Source: JACMMS01 sp043758775 (lineage in GTDB: Bacteria > Pseudomonadota > Gammaproteobacteria > Burkholderiales > Methylophilaceae). Taken from it: 64,000 nt of DNA. This document shows positions 8,417-18,667 of the stretch, in pieces. The notes below the pieces were generated by a model. That model was given only the letters and a program-made list of their open reading frames with translations, was not told where the DNA came from and made no database searches. Position numbers and translations under genes: made by a program. Where the stretch lies: contig JAYVMU010000002.1 in NCBI GenBank assembly GCA_043758775.1, forward strand, positions 1 to 64,000, given 5' to 3'. How positions within the stretch are numbered: the stretch's first letter is position 1; each line of letters starts with the position of its first letter.

Positions 8417-9088
8417 ATGGCTAATCCATTAATAGCTCAAAAATTCACAATTAGTGCACTTGTACTGGCTTTATCGCTGGCTGGCTGCGCTAATATGTCC
8501 GAAACGCAACAAGGTACAGCTAAAGGTGCTGGCATTGGTGCAGGTGTTGGTGCGGTGGTCGGCGCACTTGCCGGTGGTAAAAAAGGTGCTTTGATAGGTG
8601 CCGCAGTTGGTGCGGGCGGCGGTGCAATTGCTGGTAATGTGTGGTCCAAAAAGATGGAAGCGCAAAAACGCGACATGGAACAAGCTACAGCGGGTACTGG
8701 CGTAGCGGTGACACAGACTGCAGATAATCGTCTTAAATTAGAGATTCCAAGTGATATTTCTTTTGACAAAGGTCGTGCTGATATTAAGTCAAACTTCCGG
8801 CCTGTGTTGGACCAATTTGCAACTAGCTTGGCATCTAATCCTACTTCTAAAATTACTATTGTTGGTCATACAGATAGCTCTGGTAGTGATGCAGTGAATG
8901 ATCCACTTTCAGTGAATCGGGCTGCAAATACGCGTAATTATTTAGCCACACGTGGCGTGGCTTCTGACCGTTTTACAATTAGTGGTCGTGGTTCACATGA
9001 ACCACTCGTGGCAAACGATACTGCCGCTAATATGGCTAAAAACCGCCGTGTAGAGATTTTTGTGGCTGAACCAGAAGTGGCCAAGTAA
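8417..9088 (+). CDS. OmpA-family lipoprotein with glycine zipper (YiaD-like)
   Basis: Predicted outer-membrane lipoprotein of 223 residues. The lipobox LAGC places the lipidated Cys at residue 24. A glycine-zipper segment follows (about 37-75, repeated GAGIGAGVGAVVGAL-type), then a linker and an OmpA_C peptidoglycan-binding domain (about 110-218) with VGHTDSSGSD and NRRVEIFV. The order zipper plus OmpA_C matches the YiaD type, which tethers the outer membrane to the cell wall. AAGGGAAAA precedes ATG 8417. A hairpin terminator separates it from convergent trxB. Confidence 0.88.
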   Translation: MANPLIAQKFTISALVLALSLAGCANMSETQQGTAKGAGIGAGVGAVVGALAGGKKGALIGAAVGAGGGAIAGNVWSKKMEAQKRDMEQATAGTGVAVTQTADNRLKLEIPSDISFDKGRADIKSNFRPVLDQFATSLASNPTSKITIVGHTDSSGSDAVNDPLSVNRAANTRNYLATRGVASDRFTISGRGSHEPLVANDTAANMAKNRRVEIFVAEPEVAK

Positions 9089-9101
9089 TCCATTAATAAG
9101 A

Positions 9102-9131
9102 AAATACACCCTTAAATTTAGGGGTGTATTT
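9102..9131. terminator. Bidirectional hairpin terminator
   Basis: Arms 9102-9111 (aaatacaccc) and 9122-9131 (gggtgtattt) pair perfectly, and the stem continues inward with a G-T wobble and A-T pairs. It lies between the convergent OmpA-type lipoprotein gene and trxB and is flanked by A- and T-rich runs on each side. Confidence 0.75.
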
Positions 9132-9149
9132 ATTTGTTAAATTACCCTG

Positions 9150-10112
<963 letters not shown>

Positions 10113-10148
10113 CTATTCTCTATGCTTTATATTCAAGTCATATATATG

Positions 10149-10173
10149 CGCTTGAAATCTAGTATTTCAAGCG
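10149..10173. terminator. Small hairpin between trxB and dps
   Basis: Arms 10149-10158 (cgcttgaaat) and 10164-10173 (atttcaagcg) form a perfect 10-bp stem with a 5-base loop. It lies 45 bases past the stop of the leftward Dps gene. No clear T-run follows, so termination is only probable. Confidence 0.45.
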
Positions 10174-10217
10174 GCATGACAAATTACTTGTGCGTTATTA
10201 AATTATTTTGCTATCAA

Positions 10218-10682
10218 TTATTTTTCGAGCAAACTACGTAACATCCAAGCAGTTTTTTCATGCAACTGTAAACGTTGCGTCAACAAATCAGCGCTGGCCT
10301 CATCGGCAGCAGCTTCAACAGTAGGAAAAATAGAACGTGCAGTTCGAACTACAGCCTCATGACCAGTGACTAGTTCCGCAATCATATCGTTAGCTTTAGG
10401 CACGGAAGTGGTTTCTTTAATTGAGGTGAGTTTGGCAAAATCGTGATAAGTGCCGGGGGCGTAAAAATCTAAAGCACGAATACGCTCTGCTACTAAGTCT
10501 ACAGCTAATGCAAGTTCGGTATATTGACCCTCAAACATCAAGTGTAGCGTATTGAACATTGGGCCAGTGACGTTCCAATGGAAATAATGCGTTTTTAGAT
10601 AAAGTGTGTAACTATCTGCGAGCAGGCGAGAAAGGCCTTCAGCGATTATTTTTCGATCTTGTTCTTTAATGCCTGTATCCAT
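10218..10682 (-). CDS. dps: Dps-family ferritin (DNA-binding/iron-storage)
   Basis: Mini-ferritin that oxidises Fe2+ with H2O2 and stores iron in a 12-subunit shell. It is 154 residues. The inter-subunit ferroxidase ligands are visible with the family spacing: His35 (YFHWNVTGP), His47, Asp62 and Glu66 ([12 protein letters not shown]). The N-terminus is short and carries only a few Lys/Arg residues, so DNA binding is uncertain. It is transcribed leftward, divergent from ftsK. The 237-base gap upstream holds both promoters, but I cannot pin an OxyR site. Confidence 0.9.
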   Translation of the reverse strand: MDTGIKEQDRKIIAEGLSRLLADSYTLYLKTHYFHWNVTGPMFNTLHLMFEGQYTELALAVDLVAERIRALDFYAPGTYHDFAKLTSIKETTSVPKANDMIAELVTGHEAVVRTARSIFPTVEAAADEASADLLTQRLQLHEKTAWMLRSLLEK

Positions 10683-10919
10683 TTTCTAATCCTTTTTAGA
10701 AGTTTGTATTAATAATGTTCGATAGGGTTTTCGCAAATTGGTTTTATTTATTAGACTAAATAAATTTACTAAATTTATCATGACAAATTTGTTAGTAAAA
10801 TCCTAGCTCATCAAACTAATTGATACTGCTATAATTGCTTGTGGAACTAGTTTAATCATGCCTTTACTATAAAATAGCTCTCTAGCTTAGCAGAATTAAG
10901 AGTAACGATGCGGTAACAT

Positions 10920-13280
10920 TTGATTGCTATTTTAAGTATTATATTTAAGGGTTTCATATTGTTTTTTAATAAAAAATCATCTTCGCTTAATGCGCGTATA
11001 CAAACACCTGTAACGCCAAGAGAGCATCACGGTGCTAGTCTTGTGCGGGAAGCATGGTGGCTGGCTTTAGTCTTGACTGGGCTATATTTAACAGTGATTC
11101 TTGTGACTTTTAATCGAGACGATCCTTCTTGGTCACACATAAAATCTCAAGCATCAGATCAAGTGATAGTCATACACAACTCAGGTGGCGCGGTGGGCGC
11201 TTGGGTATCCGATATTTTGCTTTATCTATTTGGTTTCTCAGCTTGGTGGTGGGTAGTGCTGGCTTTCTACAGCATGTGGTTGGTGTATGAGCGCTTAGAG
11301 CTTAAGACTGTTGAAAATCGTCCATTTCTACTATTTAATTTAGTAGGTTTTGTGTTGTTATTGGTGGCTTCTTGTACTTTGGAGGCTGGACATCTAGCTA
11401 CATTGCCAGCGAACTTACCCTTAGATTCAGGCGGTATGCTAGGTGGTGGTGTTGATAGACTTTTGCACAGCATGTTTGGCTTTGCTGGTTCGACCATGTT
11501 GTTGCTATTGTTATTTGCCGTGGGCTTTAGTTTGTTCACTGGCTGGTCGTGGATTATGATGACCGAAAAACTTGGCGCTGCTCTTATTAGAACTTATGAA
11601 TATGCACTTGAAAAGTGGCAGGATAGGCAAGATAGACAGGTGGGGAAAGTAGTCGAGCAGCAACGTACTGAGTTTGTTGAACATGAACGTAAACGTACCG
11701 AAGATCGTGCACCTGTTGAAATTAAGCTCCCTGCTTTGGAAGTCCCACAAAGTGATCGAGTGCAAAAAGAGCGTCAAACACCACTATTTGAGTCTTTACC
11801 AGACTCACCATTGCCACCATTACATTTGTTAGATGAACCTAGAAATGAAGTTGAGCTACAATCCCCTGAAACTTTAGAGTTTACTTCACGCTTGATTGAG
11901 CGCAAGTTAATGGATTTTGGCATCGAAGTAAAGGTGCTCACAGCACTACCAGGCCCGGTGATTACTCGTTTTGAGCTAGAACCTGCTGCTGGTGTTAAAG
12001 GTAGTCAGGTGGCTAATTTAGCCAGAGACTTAGCTCGTGCGCTGTCAGTGGTCAGTATTCGCGTGGTAGAGACTATCCCAGGTAAAAGCTGTATGGGTTT
12101 AGAGATTCCTAATCCTAAACGACAAGTTGTGTTCTTATCCGAGATTATGGGAAGCCAAGTGTATGCGGATATGAACTCACCAATTGCCATTGCCATGGGT
12201 AAGGATATTTCGGGTAAGCCGGTGGTAGCCGATTTAGCTAAAATGCCACATGTGTTGGTGGCAGGTACTACTGGATCTGGTAAATCTGTAGCGATTAATG
12301 CGTTGATTCTGAGCTTAATCTATAAGGCGGAAGCAACTAAAGTACGCATGATTCTAATCGACCCTAAAATGTTGGAACTTTCTGTGTACGAAGGTATTCC
12401 ACACTTGCTAGCACCAGTAGTAACGGATATGCGCCAAGCAGCTAATGCGCTAAATTGGTGCGTGGCAGAGATGGAGCGTCGCTATAAACTCATGTCAGTG
12501 CTAGGGGTGCGTAACCTTGCTGGCTATAACCAAAAAATTAAAGAAGCTAAAAAAGATGGTACCAATATCCCGCATCCATTTAGTTTAACGCCAGACGATC
12601 CAGAACCACTGGATGAAATGCCACTCATTGTTGTGGTGATTGATGAGTTAGCCGATTTGATGATGGTCGTGGGTAAGAAAGTGGAAGAACTGATTGCTCG
12701 ATTAGCGCAAAAAGCGCGTGCCTGCGGTATTCATTTGGTGTTGGCTACACAACGACCTTCTGTCGATGTGATTACGGGCTTAATTAAAGCGAACATTCCG
12801 ACGCGGGTTTCGTTTCAAGTATCCAGCAAAATTGATTCACGCACTATATTAGACCAAATGGGTGCCGAAGCGTTACTAGGTCAAGGCGATATGTTGTACA
12901 TGCCGCCAGGGACAGGTTATCCACAGCGTTTGCACGGTGCGTTTGTAAGTGATGCAGAGGTGCACCGTGTAGTAGAGCACTTAAAATCACTTAGCCCGCC
13001 TAACTATATTGACGGCATTTTAACCAATGAGGCCGAGGAGGGTGGTGATGTTGATAGTATTGCCGGTTCTAGTAATGGTGGTGAAGTTGACCCACTCTAT
13101 GACGAAGCTGTCGCCATTGTATCAAAAACTCGTCGTGCGTCAATTTCTGGCGTGCAACGCCAGTTACGCATTGGCTACAATCGCGCAGCACGATTAATTG
13201 AAGATATGGAACGCGCAGGGCTGGTATCTGCGATGCAAAGTAACGGTAACAGAGAGGTATTAAGCCCACACAATGAATAA
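10920..13280 (+). CDS. ftsK: DNA translocase FtsK
   Basis: Divisome-anchored hexameric motor that pumps DNA and activates XerCD dimer resolution. Length from the first possible start is 786 residues. The TTG at 10920 gives an extra hydrophobic stretch; TTG 10959 (FFNKKSSS) is an equally plausible start, and neither has a clear ribosome site. Four membrane segments lie between residues about 45 and 205, followed by a short charged linker. Then come the alpha/beta motor with Walker [10 protein letters not shown] (about 446-454) and Walker [11 protein letters not shown], and a C-terminal gamma winged helix (about 715-786). The stop overlaps lolA by 8 bases. Confidence 0.95.
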   Translation: MIAILSIIFKGFILFFNKKSSSLNARIQTPVTPREHHGASLVREAWWLALVLTGLYLTVILVTFNRDDPSWSHIKSQASDQVIVIHNSGGAVGAWVSDILLYLFGFSAWWWVVLAFYSMWLVYERLELKTVENRPFLLFNLVGFVLLLVASCTLEAGHLATLPANLPLDSGGMLGGGVDRLLHSMFGFAGSTMLLLLLFAVGFSLFTGWSWIMMTEKLGAALIRTYEYALEKWQDRQDRQVGKVVEQQRTEFVEHERKRTEDRAPVEIKLPALEVPQSDRVQKERQTPLFESLPDSPLPPLHLLDEPRNEVELQSPETLEFTSRLIERKLMDFGIEVKVLTALPGPVITRFELEPAAGVKGSQVANLARDLARALSVVSIRVVETIPGKSCMGLEIPNPKRQVVFLSEIMGSQVYADMNSPIAIAMGKDISGKPVVADLAKMPHVLVAGTTGSGKSVAINALILSLIYKAEATKVRMILIDPKMLELSVYEGIPHLLAPVVTDMRQAANALNWCVAEMERRYKLMSVLGVRNLAGYNQKIKEAKKDGTNIPHPFSLTPDDPEPLDEMPLIVVVIDELADLMMVVGKKVEELIARLAQKARACGIHLVLATQRPSVDVITGLIKANIPTRVSFQVSSKIDSRTILDQMGAEALLGQGDMLYMPPGTGYPQRLHGAFVSDAEVHRVVEHLKSLSPPNYIDGILTNEAEEGGDVDSIAGSSNGGEVDPLYDEAVAIVSKTRRASISGVQRQLRIGYNRAARLIEDMERAGLVSAMQSNGNREVLSPHNE

Positions 13281-13908
13281 AGTTCTTTTAAATAAAATTG
13301 TATTAAATAGTATGTTTGTTTTTATGCTGGAACTATCTTCATTAGCTTTGGCTGATGGCGTTGCTAGCTTACGTGATTTTTATAATCACACTGATTCTAT
13401 GCGCGCAAAATTCCATCAAGTAGTCACCGATGTAAACGGTCGCAAAGAACAGGAAGTTGAAGGCACTATGCAGCTACAGCGCCCTAATAAATTTCGCTGG
13501 GATTACAATAAACCTTACGAACAGCAAATTATTAGTGACGGCAAAAAAGTGTATTTATATGATACTGACCTAGCCCAAGTGACAGTAAGGGATTTAAGCC
13601 AGACATTGGGGTCTAGTCCAGCGGCGATGCTGGCAGGTGGCGGGGCGGTAGATAAAAGCTTTGTACTTAAAAATGCTGTTCGTAAAGATGGGTTAGATTG
13701 GGTGCTTGCCTTGCCAAAAAGTAAAGACAGCGGTTTTGAACGTGTTTTATTAGGTTTTGAAGGTGAAAAACTACAGAAAATGGAGTTGTATGATAGCTTT
13801 AATCATATAACAGCTATTAGTTTTTCAGATATAGAACGTAATCCAAAATTAAAGGATGAAACGTTTTTATTCAAAACTCCGACTGGAGTTGATGTGGTGG
13901 GGGAATAA
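13273..13908 (+). CDS. lolA: Outer-membrane lipoprotein carrier protein
   Basis: Periplasmic chaperone that carries lipoproteins from LolCDE to LolB. It is 211 residues with a signal peptide (about 1-27, ending LALA). The typical PNKFRWDY and [16 protein letters not shown] segments of LolA are present. Its ATG lies inside the end of ftsK, so it is co-transcribed. In E. coli and many proteobacteria lolA is followed by rarA and serS; here these come only after the 30-kb EPS island. Confidence 0.93.
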   Translation: MNKVLLNKIVLNSMFVFMLELSSLALADGVASLRDFYNHTDSMRAKFHQVVTDVNGRKEQEVEGTMQLQRPNKFRWDYNKPYEQQIISDGKKVYLYDTDLAQVTVRDLSQTLGSSPAAMLAGGGAVDKSFVLKNAVRKDGLDWVLALPKSKDSGFERVLLGFEGEKLQKMELYDSFNHITAISFSDIERNPKLKDETFLFKTPTGVDVVGE

Positions 13909-14288
13909 ATTAGCACTTATGAAGAATATATTAGACTTGTAGTCTTATGCGTGTTACTTCACGGTGTATCATACAATACGAATGTATGTAGATATGTAAA
14001 TGCGACAAATTTAATTGATGACTTATTTGGTTAACTGCCAATATGTTGGTTTAATAACAATTTAATTAATTTTTCATCATAATACCCTTAAGTTTTCATT
14101 TGAAGGTAGCATATTAAAATTTCTTAAACTAAACATAGGATTAATATTTTACTGATATATAACATATAGTTATAAACAATAACAATCAACATTTCCCGCT
14201 GGTTTTCTTGTAGGCATGCTATTTGCTTACGTCGTATTAGGAACATAGTCTGTTATGAACTGATACGAAAAAGAATGGTAGGCACAAT
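13909..14288 (+). other. 380-base AT-rich gap at the left edge of the EPS island
   Basis: No open frame of convincing composition and no RNA gene is visible between lolA and epsA. The stretch is strongly AT-rich with several short T- and A-tracts. It contains the sigma-54-like element at 14212-14227. It is the left boundary of the region that separates lolA from rarA. Confidence 0.6.
14212..14227 (+). promoter_or_regulatory. Sigma-54 (RpoN)-like -24/-12 promoter element
   Basis: The 16 bases AGGCATGCTATTTGCT match the RpoN consensus TGGCACRNNNNTTGCW at GG, CA and TTGCT. The distance between the invariant GG and GC is exact (first G to first G is 12 bases). It lies 62 bases before the epsA start, as expected for a promoter. 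No enhancer-binding regulator (PrsR type) is in the window. Confidence 0.55.
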
Positions 14289-15086
14289 ATGGGTGAAAAT
14301 CTAAAAAAAGATGATTGGGAGCTAGTATTTAATATTATTACTCGCTCGCATGCTATTGCTAAGCATTTGGAATTTTTTAATTGGTTGCAAAATAGTGTTA
14401 CACAAGTCTTACCACATGACGTTCTAGTAGCGGCATGGGGTAATTTCGATACAGGGGATATTAATTTCGATGTCTCTTCTAATATCCCCGACATATGCAC
14501 ACAAAAGTTACTAGACGCTCCTGATGTATTTAAATATCTGATGTTGAATCTTCATCAACGTTGGATAAAAAATGACAATCGCTGGTATGCCATCAATCAA
14601 TTTGACATTAGTGGTATCAGTTCCCACGCACCAATATCTTTTGTACATAGGTTAGCTAGTATGAAGTCAGTGCTGGTCTATGGTGTAAAGGATTTACGAG
14701 GGAAAAGCGATTGTATCTACGTGTTCTTTGATAGAAAAGACAGTTTCAAAGTGCCGACCTCGGTAATGGGCTTGCTCATGCCACACGTAGATGCTGCATT
14801 ACGTCGTGTTGAATACATCGAAACGAATTTAACCGATGAAGAGCTGGTGCGTGAACTGACTGAAATTAATTTAAGTGATCGCGAGTATGAAATACTGAGT
14901 TGGGTAAGATCAGGTAAAACCAATTTTGAAATTGGTATGATATTGATGATTAGCCCAAATACAGTTAAAAATCACTTAAAACGTATTTTTCAAAAGCTGG
15001 ATGTTTCGTCTAGGGCTCAAGCGGTCGCCAAATTTACTAGCCCGCAAAATGGTGCTCGACGTAAAGGGCCATTGAATGCAAATTAG
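14289..15086 (+). CDS. epsA: LuxR-family regulator EpsA of the exosortase/EPS locus
   Basis: Probable transcriptional regulator of the EPS genes, 265 residues. The N-terminal domain (about 1-190) has no signature I can name. The C-terminal LuxR/GerE helix-turn-helix (about 195-250) is clear: LSDREYEILSWVRSGKTNFE, then ISPNTVKNHLKRIFQKLDV. Size, domain order and position directly before the priming transferase match the EpsA regulators of PEP-CTERM EPS loci first named in Methylobacillus. It overlaps epsB by 11 bases. A sigma-54-like element lies upstream. Whether it is an activator or repressor is not visible. Confidence 0.8.
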   Translation: MGENLKKDDWELVFNIITRSHAIAKHLEFFNWLQNSVTQVLPHDVLVAAWGNFDTGDINFDVSSNIPDICTQKLLDAPDVFKYLMLNLHQRWIKNDNRWYAINQFDISGISSHAPISFVHRLASMKSVLVYGVKDLRGKSDCIYVFFDRKDSFKVPTSVMGLLMPHVDAALRRVEYIETNLTDEELVRELTEINLSDREYEILSWVRSGKTNFEIGMILMISPNTVKNHLKRIFQKLDVSSRAQAVAKFTSPQNGARRKGPLNAN

Positions 15087-16497
15087 ATCTAATACAAGAT
15101 CTTTGCTACAGCGACGAGGCAGGATATCTACTAGTCTTCAGACGTTTCTTGATGGCGTCACCATCGCCACCATTGCTTGGTTGCTGGTCAGGTGGCAGTA
15201 CGGTGCATTTACTAATAATTACGTGATTATGCTGCTGGTATTAATGGGTATTGTCTCAATCATGTATGATCATTTCGCAATATACAGAACTAGTTCAGGT
15301 TATGTAGGCAAAGTAATCGCCATCCTTAAAGCATGGACTATCAGCTTTTTAATATTACTTTTAATTGGCTTCTTTAGTAAGTACAGTGCAAGTTTCTCTC
15401 GTATATTAATTCTAGAGCTATATATATTTGGGTTTATTGCGCAATCTTTTCTGCACTATCTATTCCGCTTTTTTAGTATTTTTTTTAGGGATCACGGACA
15501 GCAGTCTGAGAAAGCAATCATTATCGGGCAGGGTAGACTTACTGATTATCTTGATCATAAAATTTCTAATAATCCCTGGCTAGGACAGACTATTGAGGGT
15601 TACGTGCAATTGGATGACGACTCTTTAAATATACAGGAGAGCCCTGCAAATTCTCCGTCAGCAAAGAATCTAGGTAATATTAGCCAGTTATCTTCTATAA
15701 TTTCAGATTTAGATATCAATATCGTCTATATTATTACGCCATTACAGCAGTCTGAAATGTTAGAAAAAATCTACTTTGATTTGCTAGATCAACATGTTTC
15801 AATTCATTGGGTGCCTGATATTTTTTCTTTACGTTTAATTAATCATAGTGTGCGTGAAATTGCTGGAATCCCAGTACTCACCTTGTCAGAAACACCTCTA
15901 ACCGGTTTTAGTAAGCTGACTAAAATGATAGAGGATTTTGTTTTAGCCGCTATCATATTAATCCTCATCAGCCCAGTGCTGTTGGTAGTTGCAATAGCCG
16001 TTAAACTGGATAGCAGAGGGCCAATATTTTTCAGGCAGAAACGCGCTGGCTGGAATGGTAAGAATTTCAGTATCTGGAAATTTAGAAGTATGTGTATGGA
16101 GCAGCCTAACACTGACGGGCTAGTGCAAGCCAGCAAAAATGACCCAAGAATTACCCGTGTGGGGCGCTTTATTCGTAAAACTAGCTTGGATGAATTGCCG
16201 CAAGTATTTAACGTGCTGTTAGGCGATATGTCGCTCGTTGGACCTAGGCCACATGCATTGCAGCATGATATTGAATATGCATCACGGATACATGCTTATT
16301 ACGCGCGACATAATATTAAACCTGGCATTACAGGCTTAGCGCAAGTACGCGGCTACAGAGGTGAAACAACCAATATCGACCAAATGGCAAAAAGAGTAGA
16401 GGCGGATATTGAGTACATTAATAACTGGTCATTGTGGCTAGATGTATCGATATTGATACGAACATTTACTGTTTTTACAGGTAAAAACGCTTATTAG
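15076..16497 (+). CDS. epsB: Undecaprenyl-phosphate glucose phosphotransferase (EpsB/WcaJ type)
   Basis: Polyprenyl-phosphate hexose-1-phosphate transferase that loads the first sugar onto undecaprenyl phosphate and so starts each repeat unit. Its 473 residues begin with four or five hydrophobic segments (about 22-135). A CoA-binding-like middle domain follows, then a further membrane hairpin (about 290-312) and the catalytic bacterial sugar-transferase domain (about 315-473). The last contains KRAGWNGKNFSIWKFRSM, TSLDELPQVFNVLLGDMSLV and GPRPHA. It overlaps epsA. The usual EpsD prolyl isomerase gene of such loci is not found in the 287-base gap after it. Confidence 0.88.
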   Translation: MQIRSNTRSLLQRRGRISTSLQTFLDGVTIATIAWLLVRWQYGAFTNNYVIMLLVLMGIVSIMYDHFAIYRTSSGYVGKVIAILKAWTISFLILLLIGFFSKYSASFSRILILELYIFGFIAQSFLHYLFRFFSIFFRDHGQQSEKAIIIGQGRLTDYLDHKISNNPWLGQTIEGYVQLDDDSLNIQESPANSPSAKNLGNISQLSSIISDLDINIVYIITPLQQSEMLEKIYFDLLDQHVSIHWVPDIFSLRLINHSVREIAGIPVLTLSETPLTGFSKLTKMIEDFVLAAIILILISPVLLVVAIAVKLDSRGPIFFRQKRAGWNGKNFSIWKFRSMCMEQPNTDGLVQASKNDPRITRVGRFIRKTSLDELPQVFNVLLGDMSLVGPRPHALQHDIEYASRIHAYYARHNIKPGITGLAQVRGYRGETTNIDQMAKRVEADIEYINNWSLWLDVSILIRTFTVFTGKNAY

Positions 16498-16832
16498 CTC
16501 TATAGAGGTTTTAATTTATAAGTTTTTCTTGTGATTACTAGTGTTTGAGCGGCATTTAAAAAGTTTTCGTGATAGGATATTTAAGAATTGCTGTTTAATT
16601 TAATTGATTATTGATTAGCCCTTAGAGGCTATATGTATTGTGTCTTTACATATATTATAGTTTGGCAGTGTGATGAAATCATCCTGATTTCTATGTAAAT
16701 ATAAAATACCTAATTATGAACAGTTAATTTTAAGCTTTTAATATTTAATTGAGTTTGAATTTAGGGAGTTAATACTCTTTATTTGTGTGTTACGCTAACA
16801 ATATAATTAAAAAATATTTAAGAAAGTTAAAA

Positions 16833-17384
16833 ATGAAAAACTTCATTACTATCACAATCAGTCTATGTAGCTTTATTTTTGCAGCGACAAGTTATGCGCA
16901 ATCTGAATATGTTTTGCATCAGGGGGACGTAGTGCAAATTTCTGTGTGGGGTGAATCTACTCTACAAAAGGAAGTGAAAGTATTGCCGGATGGAAGTATC
17001 ACATTCCCGTTAGCTGGACGAATAGATGTTGAAAATACAACGCCAACTGCTGCTGCCAAGAAAATTGAAGAAAAGTTAAAAGCTTTTCTTCCAGAACCTA
17101 ATGTGAGTTTAGTTGTAACATCACCGGATGGTTATCGTGCTTATGTTGTAGGTAAAGTTTTGAAACCTGGGGTCATCTCTTTAGGTAGCCCAGTGAACGT
17201 TCTACAAGCATTAAGTCTAGCAGGTGGAGTAGATAAATTTGCTGCTGAGGATGAAATAAAAATCATACGAGACGTTGATGGTAAACAAGTAATCTTTAAC
17301 GTTCATTATAACAAGCTGTTAAAAGGACTTGAATTAGACACTAATATAGATTTGATGCCCAATGATACTGTGCTTGTACCTTAA
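16833..17384 (+). CDS. epsE: Polysaccharide export protein EpsE (Wza-type, SLBB)
   Basis: Periplasmic/outer-membrane polysaccharide export component, 183 residues from ATG 16833. I prefer this ATG to the GTG at 16785 because it gives a clean signal peptide (MKNFITITISLCSFIFAATSYAQ-like, cleaved near 23) and has AAGAAAG upstream. A Poly_export domain (about 27-105, YVLHQGDVVQISVWGE) precedes an SLBB domain (about 108-165, YVVGKVLKPGVISLG). It is shorter than E. coli Wza and lacks the C-terminal amphipathic helix, as EpsE proteins do. It lacks a lipobox. Confidence 0.85.
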   Translation: MKNFITITISLCSFIFAATSYAQSEYVLHQGDVVQISVWGESTLQKEVKVLPDGSITFPLAGRIDVENTTPTAAAKKIEEKLKAFLPEPNVSLVVTSPDGYRAYVVGKVLKPGVISLGSPVNVLQALSLAGGVDKFAAEDEIKIIRDVDGKQVIFNVHYNKLLKGLELDTNIDLMPNDTVLVP

Positions 17385-17558
17385 TGTAATTGGTAATTTC
17401 GTCAGATAAAATATTTCTTCGTGTAGTTACTCTGAGCGACAGAATTTAAATAATTAAAACAATAGTAAACTTTTACTGAAGGTTACAAAATTCTACAATA
17501 CTTAAAAAATCAAATAGGTATAGATAGCCAATACAATTTACTACAATCCATTAACCAT

Positions 17559-18659
17559 GTGAGATTAGTAAGTCTGTTACTAATTTGTACGGTGTTTAGT
17601 TTATTGCCTGTGCAAGCTCACTCTGCTGAGTATGAGCAGAGTTACACAGTTCCCTTTGGTGTAGATTACGATACCAACCCCTTGTTGAGCGAACAGAATA
17701 AACAGGCAATTTTTAGGTACACTGTAACGCCTAGTTACACGGCATCTAGGTCTGATGAAAATCAGCAATTGACTTTAGATGCGCTTGTTAATGTGCAACG
17801 GTCATCCAATGCTAATGTGAGTGCTGACCGCAATGATCCAACGTTGAATTTAGCTTGGCTTTACACGGGTGAAAGAGACCAATATAATTTATCTGGTCAA
17901 TATGACAAGCAAAGTACACTAGTTTCAGAGTTGAATCAATCAGGCTTGATTCAAAATGACGGTAGCGTAGAAGATAGGTCGCTATCAGCTGGTTGGAGTC
18001 ATGATATTACTGAACGCTTAACCAGTAGCCTTAATGCAAATTTGAGAAATACCACTTACTCTGCTTCTGCTGTGGGGCTTAGTAATTATCATACAAACGC
18101 AATAACTGGCAATATGAGTTATGCATATAGCGAATACGTTCGTCCTTTTGTGCAACTATCTGTGACTGATTACAAAGCAGATAACACACCTAATACAATC
18201 TACTCAACTGATTATACAATTGGTGCAAACGTTTTACAAAGCGATCGGTTTCATTGGAATTTTTCTACTGGTCTTAATCATACATCTACTGCGGGTAATG
18301 GTTGGATTGGCTCATTAGGTGGATCTTATGAAAATGAATACTCAACAATTAGCGCTTTGGCTGCACGCTCTGTGTCAGCTACAGGATTAGGCGGTTTTCT
18401 GAAAACAGATAATATGCAAGTGTCTTATATTTATAATCTAACTGAGCTTAGTGCTTTAGGAACAAGCGCAAGCATAAATCGAACCCAATCAATTTTCAAT
18501 TCAAGAATTACACAATACGATGCGTTTTATTCAAAATCGTTAAATCAGCAATGGGATATGCGTGTTTCGCTGGCGGATAAACACTACGATACTGATAGCA
18601 CTAGTGCACACGGTAATGTATTGGGTTTGTCTTTAATCTATAAAAGTCCTGCTTTTTAG
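17559..18659 (+). CDS. epsL: Outer-membrane beta-barrel protein of the EPS locus (EpsL type)
   Basis: Predicted barrel of 366 residues starting at GTG 17559. The signal peptide (about 1-23, ending QAHSA) is followed by YEQSYTVPFGVDYDTNPLL and then alternating amphipathic strands to the end (YKSPAF, aromatic at the C-terminus as in BAM substrates). The D-T-N-P-L opening is shared by outer-membrane proteins next to epsE/epsF in exosortase EPS loci (EpsL family). It may form the outer-membrane channel for the polymer together with EpsE. The preceding 174 bases show no clear ribosome site. The ID as EpsL is by position and fold. Confidence 0.65.
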   Translation: MRLVSLLLICTVFSLLPVQAHSAEYEQSYTVPFGVDYDTNPLLSEQNKQAIFRYTVTPSYTASRSDENQQLTLDALVNVQRSSNANVSADRNDPTLNLAWLYTGERDQYNLSGQYDKQSTLVSELNQSGLIQNDGSVEDRSLSAGWSHDITERLTSSLNANLRNTTYSASAVGLSNYHTNAITGNMSYAYSEYVRPFVQLSVTDYKADNTPNTIYSTDYTIGANVLQSDRFHWNFSTGLNHTSTAGNGWIGSLGGSYENEYSTISALAARSVSATGLGGFLKTDNMQVSYIYNLTELSALGTSASINRTQSIFNSRITQYDAFYSKSLNQQWDMRVSLADKHYDTDSTSAHGNVLGLSLIYKSPAF

Positions 18660-18667
18660 GGAGAGAT

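Noticed and set aside
8437..8769. A 110-residue antisense frame under the OmpA-type lipoprotein gene
   Set aside because: It is a shadow of the Gly/Ala-rich coding strand; its Pro/Ala-rich composition mirrors the glycine zipper.
11267..11777. Antisense frames within ftsK
   Set aside because: They have no ribosome site or family features and lie wholly inside a well-supported gene.
16572..16587. The 16-mer ataggatatttaagaa also found at 39840-39855, as a shared operator
   Set aside because: Both sites are AT-rich leaders, and one exact 16-mer pair is about what chance gives in 64 kb of such sequence; it has no symmetry.
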